This document shows positions 59,940-64,000 of a stretch of 64,000 nt of DNA, one piece after another (the first letter of the stretch is position 1; each line of letters begins with the position of its first letter). Position numbers and translations under genes: made by a program. The DNA is from Thermohalobaculum sp039184865. GTDB lineage: Bacteria > Pseudomonadota > Alphaproteobacteria > Rhodobacterales > Rhodobacteraceae. Location: positions 124,001 to 188,000 of the forward strand of contig JBCDAV010000008.1 in the NCBI GenBank assembly GCA_039184865.1. The letters are read 5' to 3'. The notes under the pieces are model-generated. The model saw only the letters and a program-made list of their open reading frames with translations, searched no databases and was not told the origin of the DNA.

Positions 59940-61220
59940 TCAGAACTTCAAAGATCCGCCGATCGAGAAGATGTGCGCTCCGCCATCGTAGACAACCTGC
60001 GTGCCCGGAGCGGCGTTACGCAAACCGACGACAGGATCTTCGAGCGCGAACAGATACGAGTATCCGAGGTCGAGGGACATGTGATCGTTCATGTCGTAGG
60101 TTGCGCCAACCGACAGCCAGAGACGATCCTCATCCGGCACCCGTGCTGTCCGGTTTGTGGCGTTCACCGAGTTGACCTGGCCAGCCAGGAAGTCGTCATT
60201 CGTCGGCGTCTGGTCCCAGGCGGCGCCGAGGCGAAGCGTCAGGTCCTGCGTGGCGTCGTACTCGCCTCCGACCGCGATGAAGAATGCGTCGTCATAGTTC
60301 TGCTCGTCCGTGACCACGATTCCCGTTGCGGCCCCGGAGAATGTTGTTTCGATCTCGTCGAACACCGACCACTGCTGCCATTGGATTTCGCCCATCAGGC
60401 GAATGTCAGTGGTGATCGATTGGATGATCCCGGCAGACACCGTTCTCGGGAGCGCCGCGCTCGCTTCGACCGGGTTCACCACACCGGCAAGGCCGACCAG
60501 CGCCGGATTGCTTGCGGCCGCTGCAAGGGCATTGGCGCCGGTTCGCGAGAATGTGCCGGTGCCAAGAAGCGTCAGATCGTAGCCGTTGTCATAGGCCAAG
60601 CCGATCTGGGTGCTTGGCGTCGGTTTCCACATGACACCCGCCGAGAAGCCTGCGGAAACTCGATCGCCTTCGAGATTCAACAACCCGGACGTCAGACGCG
60701 CGTCGGCGTAGATGATGTTTCCCGAAAAGGCGAGCGTCAGGCTTGGATCAGGCTGGTAGGCGAACGTAGGCGCAAAGACGAAGGTTTGAAGTTTCGACGT
60801 CAATGCATCGTTTGCCACGGTACTGGTCGGTTCGTACTGAGTGACCAGACCAAACGGTGTGTAGAGTGAGAGACCAACGAGGAACTCGGGATCGAAACGG
60901 TAACCGACATAAGAGTTGGCGAGTCCGGCAAACCGATCCGCGTCTACGGATTCGCCCGTAGTGCTCACGACGCCGTCCGCAATCGGCTGGATGAATGCGA
61001 GTCCACCGGAGATCTCGGCCTCCTCAACCATCCCAATGGCGGCCGGATTGAAGCCCATGGATTGAAGCCCGCCCGAGCCTGCAGTGGCCCCGGCGAAAGA
61101 CACGCCCTGCGCTTTGGCGGAGCGTTCCTTCAGTGCGAAGCCGCCCGCTAGAGCGGTGCTTGCGCTCATCGCCACGGCCGCGACACCGGCTGTCAGCAAA
61201 AAGGGAATGCGCAGTTTCAT
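59940..61220 (-). CDS. OmpP1/FadL family outer-membrane transporter
   Basis: A 426-residue outer-membrane beta-barrel for long-chain fatty acids or other hydrophobic compounds. Signal peptide ending ALAGG; the hatch motif FALKERSAKAQGVSFAG and MGFNPAAIGMVEEAEISGGL near residues 54-75 are the FadL N-terminal signature; a barrel of alternating strands follows, ending in GGSLKF. It lies in the same direction as the autotransporter esterase, so lipolysis outside and fatty-acid uptake could be linked. Confidence 0.93.
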   Translation of the reverse strand: MKLRIPFLLTAGVAAVAMSASTALAGGFALKERSAKAQGVSFAGATAGSGGLQSMGFNPAAIGMVEEAEISGGLAFIQPIADGVVSTTGESVDADRFAGLANSYVGYRFDPEFLVGLSLYTPFGLVTQYEPTSTVANDALTSKLQTFVFAPTFAYQPDPSLTLAFSGNIIYADARLTSGLLNLEGDRVSAGFSAGVMWKPTPSTQIGLAYDNGYDLTLLGTGTFSRTGANALAAAASNPALVGLAGVVNPVEASAALPRTVSAGIIQSITTDIRLMGEIQWQQWSVFDEIETTFSGAATGIVVTDEQNYDDAFFIAVGGEYDATQDLTLRLGAAWDQTPTNDDFLAGQVNSVNATNRTARVPDEDRLWLSVGATYDMNDHMSLDLGYSYLFALEDPVVGLRNAAPGTQVVYDGGAHIFSIGGSLKF

Positions 61221-61876
61221 GTTTGGTACCTCCTGCCGCGGGTCATTCCCCGCACGTTGTTGTTTCTCTGCTCTTTCCGGATCGGCGTCCGGATCTTACG
61301 TCCTCAGGCATCGCGTACGCGCCATCTTCTCGGTAAACCGCCGCAACTGAGGCTGCGCGTTCAGATGCAGCTTTAAGCTCGCCACTTGGTCGGAAACGTC
61401 GGCACCGTTGACACGGACGAGCCGGTGTCCAGCGTCAAAAACTGCGGAATTATGATTGGGTCGACGCGGGCGCCCCCTCGGCGTCGCGCGACATGTTCCC
61501 CCAACGATTTCGCAGACCTTGATCCGCCACGGCGTTCTTTCTGAGCGTCCTCTCCCTCGGTTCAGTTCTTCGACTGATCTTTGTTCATACGAATCAGGAA
61601 GCACATCTGACCTTTGGTAAGTCAATTCTCAACAGCGTTATCGGAAGCAATTTCTGGAAATTTTTCCTCGATTGTGGGAAATTTTGTTAGACACGTCGTC
61701 GCCTCGCGCGCTTTTCCTGTTCGTGCGACGTGGCCGAGTTCGCGCAGCAGTTCACCGCAACATTCGTCGCGCCCTTGCCAATCGAGGTCAGATCAGGCAG
61801 TCAGCGCGCCGACCGCGACTCCCCGAGCGTCCTGGCGCCGTCGCAGCCGCGGAGGACAACCAGCAAGGAGACTGTC
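61221..61876. other. 656-bp regulatory region between fadL-like gene and mdh
   Basis: No gene supported; a minus-strand 109-codon frame (61296-61625) has poor composition and no ribosome-binding site. Two copies of GGAAATTTT at 61656 and 61677 (21 bases apart, two helical turns), the first within palindrome GGAAATTTTTCC, suggest an operator upstream of mdh. An imperfect palindrome TGACCTTTGGTAAGTCA is at 61608-61624. Confidence 0.45.
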
Positions 61877-62839
61877 ATGTCCAGAAGCAAGATCGCGCTG
61901 ATCGGCGCCGGTCAGATCGGCGGGACGCTCGCTCATCTCGTGGGCTTGAAGGAATTGGGCGACGTCGTCCTGTTCGACATCGTCGAGGGCGTTCCCGAGG
62001 GCAAGTCGCTCGACATCGCCGAAAGCTCGCCGGTCGACGGGTTCGACGCGGCCTTCAAGGGCACCCAGGACTATGCCGATATTGCCGGGTCGGACGTGGT
62101 GATCGTCACCGCCGGTGTGCCGCGCAAGCCGGGCATGAGCCGCGACGATCTTCTGGGCATCAACCTCAAGGTCATGAAGGCCGTCGGTGAGGGCATCAAG
62201 GAGCACGCGCCGGACGCTTTCGTGATCTGCATCACCAACCCGCTCGACGCCATGGTGTGGGCGCTGCAGCAGTTCTCGGGTCTGCCGAAAGAGAAAGTCG
62301 TCGGCATGGCCGGCGTGCTCGACTCGTCGCGGTTCCGGCACTTCCTCGCCGAGGAATTCGATGTGTCCGTCAAGGACGTCACCGCGTTCGTGCTGGGCGG
62401 GCACGGCGATACCATGGTGCCGCTGACGCGCTATTCGACCGTCGCGGGCATTCCGCTGCCGGATCTCGTGAAGATGGGCTGGACGACGCAGGAAAAGCTC
62501 GACGCGATCGTACAGCGCACCCGCGATGGCGGCGCCGAGATCGTCGGCCTGCTGAAGACCGGTTCGGCGTTCTACGCGCCCGCCGCCTCGGCGATTTCCA
62601 TGGCCGAATCCTTCCTCAAGGATCAGCGCCGGGTTCTGCCATGCGCCGCCTGGGTCGACGGGGCCTACGGGCTAGACGGCATGTATGTCGGTGTCCCTGT
62701 GATCATCGGCGAAGGCGGGATCGAGAAGGTCATCGAGATCGAGCTCGACAAGGCCGAACAGGCGATGCTGCAGAAATCGATCGACGCGGTGTCGGGTCTT
62801 GTCGAGGCTTGCAAGGGCATCGACTCGACGCTCGCCTGA
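61877..62839 (+). CDS. mdh: Malate dehydrogenase
   Basis: A 320-residue NAD-dependent malate dehydrogenase of the LDH-like alphaproteobacterial type. GAGQIGGTLAHLVGL binds NAD; VVIVTAGVPRKPGMSRDDLL carries the substrate-loop Arg pair, VICITNPLDAMVWALQ follows, then MAGVLDSSRFRHFLAEEF and catalytic His in VLGGHGDTMVPLTRYS. AAGGAGACTGTC precedes the ATG. The TCA-cycle gene sucC follows 240 bases downstream, the usual order in this group. Confidence 0.97.
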   Translation: MSRSKIALIGAGQIGGTLAHLVGLKELGDVVLFDIVEGVPEGKSLDIAESSPVDGFDAAFKGTQDYADIAGSDVVIVTAGVPRKPGMSRDDLLGINLKVMKAVGEGIKEHAPDAFVICITNPLDAMVWALQQFSGLPKEKVVGMAGVLDSSRFRHFLAEEFDVSVKDVTAFVLGGHGDTMVPLTRYSTVAGIPLPDLVKMGWTTQEKLDAIVQRTRDGGAEIVGLLKTGSAFYAPAASAISMAESFLKDQRRVLPCAAWVDGAYGLDGMYVGVPVIIGEGGIEKVIEIELDKAEQAMLQKSIDAVSGLVEACKGIDSTLA

Positions 62840-63079
62840 GCCCTTAACCTTTAGCTAATCGTACGACCATAGGGGTGGCGAGCGCCGCCCTTACCTGCCC
62901 GTCGCCGGCGCGCTGTGTCGGCGGGCCGCAGGACCGCTAGTTTTGAGGCGGTTGAAGTCAAGGCAGGGCGACGGTACACGAATGTCGAATACCCGGTCAG
63001 AAGTGTCGCAATTGCGTCCGGGCCCGGGACAGACCGAAGAAACGGGCCGTCCGGCCCAAGCTCGGGAGGGCTGAGCCCC

Positions 63080-64000
63080 ATGAACATCCACGAATATCAG
63101 GCCAAGGAGTTGCTGCGCAGCTACGGCGCGCCGGTCTCGAACGGGCACGCAGTGCTGCAGGGCGACCATGCGCGCGAGGCGGTGGATGATCTCGGCGGTC
63201 CGGTCTGGGTGGTCAAGGCGCAGATCCACGCCGGGGGTCGCGGAAAGGGCACGTTCAAGGAAGCCGACGCGGGCGAAAAGGGCGGCGTGCGCGTCACCTC
63301 CGATCCCGAAGAGGCCGTGCAGTACGCCCAGCAGATGCTCGGCAAGACGCTCGTGACCAAGCAGACGGGCGCGGCCGGCAAGCAGGTCGGGCGCATTTAC
63401 ATCGAAGACGGCGCGGCCATCGCCAACGAGTTCTACCTCGCACTGCTGGTCGATCGAGAGACCTCGCAGGTGTCGTTCATCGTCTCGACCGAGGGCGGCA
63501 TGGACATCGAGGAAGTCGCCGAGGAAACGCCGGAGAAGATCCTGACCTTCTCGGTCGATCCGGCCACCGGTGTGCAGCCCTATCACGGCCGCAAGGTCGC
63601 CAAGGCGCTGGGCCTCAGCGGCAACGCGGCCAAGCAGGCGAACAAGCTGACCGGCACGCTCTACAAGATGTTCACCGAGAAGGACGCGAGCCTGCTCGAG
63701 ATCAACCCGCTGATCCTGACCGAGGGCGGCGACATCATCTGCCTCGACGCGAAGATGAACTTCGATTCGAACGCGCTCTACCGGCACCCGGATCTGGTCG
63801 CGCTGCGCGACGAGACCGAGGAGGACTCGAAGGAACTCGAAGCCTCGAAGCACGATCTGAACTACATCGCGCTGGATGGTGAGATCGGCTGCATGGTCAA
63901 CGGTGCCGGGCTGGCCATGGCGACGATGGACATCATCAAGCTCTACGGCTCCGAGCCTGCCAACTTCCTCGATGTCGGCGGTGGCGCCACCAAGGAGAAG
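63080..64000 (+). CDS. sucC: Succinyl-CoA synthetase (ADP-forming) beta subunit, 3' end missing
   Basis: The first 307 codons; the gene runs past the window end. MNIHEYQAKELLRSYGAPVS is the standard start, then an ATP-grasp domain with VVKAQIHAGGRGKGTFKEA, LEINPLILTEGGDIICLDAK with the metal ligands and the CoA-ligase portion beginning LDGEIGCMVNGAGLAMATMD and LYGSEPANFLDVGGGA. About 80 to 90 residues are missing. GGGAGGG lies upstream. The 240-base leader after mdh has several GC hairpins but no riboswitch I can name. Confidence 0.97.
   Translation, partial: MNIHEYQAKELLRSYGAPVSNGHAVLQGDHAREAVDDLGGPVWVVKAQIHAGGRGKGTFKEADAGEKGGVRVTSDPEEAVQYAQQMLGKTLVTKQTGAAGKQVGRIYIEDGAAIANEFYLALLVDRETSQVSFIVSTEGGMDIEEVAEETPEKILTFSVDPATGVQPYHGRKVAKALGLSGNAAKQANKLTGTLYKMFTEKDASLLEINPLILTEGGDIICLDAKMNFDSNALYRHPDLVALRDETEEDSKELEASKHDLNYIALDGEIGCMVNGAGLAMATMDIIKLYGSEPANFLDVGGGATKEK

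Noticed and set aside
61296..61625. A 109-codon minus-strand ORF upstream of the fadL-like gene
   Set aside because: Arg-rich, no start signal, and it covers what looks like promoter DNA.
62840..63079. A riboswitch-like leader before sucC
   Set aside because: GC hairpins are present but I could not match any known sucC/sucA-associated RNA; high GC makes such stems common.

Overview
The window is GC-rich chromosomal DNA from an alphaproteobacterium, most likely a member of the Rhodobacterales (Roseobacter/Rhodobacter group). This rests on gene content: the mreB-mreC-mreD-mrdA-mrdB block, a VPLPA-CTERM type exosortase (XrtD), an AtuA/AtuA-related pair, an NnrU gene beside a malyl-CoA lyase-type gene, the mdh-sucC order, and a LexA box of the GTTC-N7-GTTC type used in this order. 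No rRNA, tRNA, CRISPR array or intact insertion sequence was seen. Both ends cut genes: a patatin-like gene at base 1 and sucC at base 64000.

Layout. 1-3300: a 3-hydroxybutyrate dehydrogenase operon (bdhA, a pentapeptide-repeat protein, a patatin-like hydrolase), a divergent candidate small RNA or leader, and an orphan YejA-type binding protein. 3450-5760: two very small proteins, a DUF502 membrane protein and ghrA. 5976-11555: the rod-shape elongasome operon. 11787-15238: a ZrgA / MacB-like ABC / DUF3299 cluster with a Zur-like box, probably for zinc. 15442-21952: an exopolysaccharide/exosortase locus (XrtD-EpsI fusion, ExeA-like ATPase, Wzz-like protein, a BY-kinase-like protein lacking the Walker A lysine, polyprenyl-phosphate sugar transferase). 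21980-26250: an oxidoreductase, a secreted protein, a DUF255 thioredoxin-fold protein, and a relic of the error-prone polymerase gene dnaE2 that still sits behind a LexA box.

26406-38368 is a dense catabolic cluster: two M20 hydrolases, the AtuA pair, an HpcH/HpaI aldolase, an Ldh-type oxidoreductase, a D-2-hydroxyacid dehydrogenase, a permease, a crotonase, two RraA-family proteins and a ketopantoate-reductase-like enzyme. It reads as an uncharacterised pathway that hydrolyses an amide, oxidises a hydroxy acid and cleaves the product by retro-aldol reaction. No regulator is visible. 38523-46267 holds a CHASE2 adenylate cyclase with a secreted partner, a RidA/amino-acid oxidase pair, methylglyoxal synthase, a Tat-type intradiol dioxygenase, an amber-interrupted ORF and AT-rich patches. 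46306-64000 is mostly housekeeping (lpdA, crotonase, DUF924, MFS, queA, metY, rlmB, nnrU, malyl-CoA thioesterase-like, autotransporter esterase, FadL, mdh, sucC).

The main cross-window signal is a shared near-palindrome with core TGTTGC-N3-GCA. It lies upstream of bdhA, twice in tandem upstream of the DUF502 gene, and upstream of lpdA. The motif resembles PhaR-type operators of polyhydroxybutyrate regulation, which would tie storage-polymer use, pyruvate/acetyl-CoA metabolism and an unknown membrane protein into one regulon.
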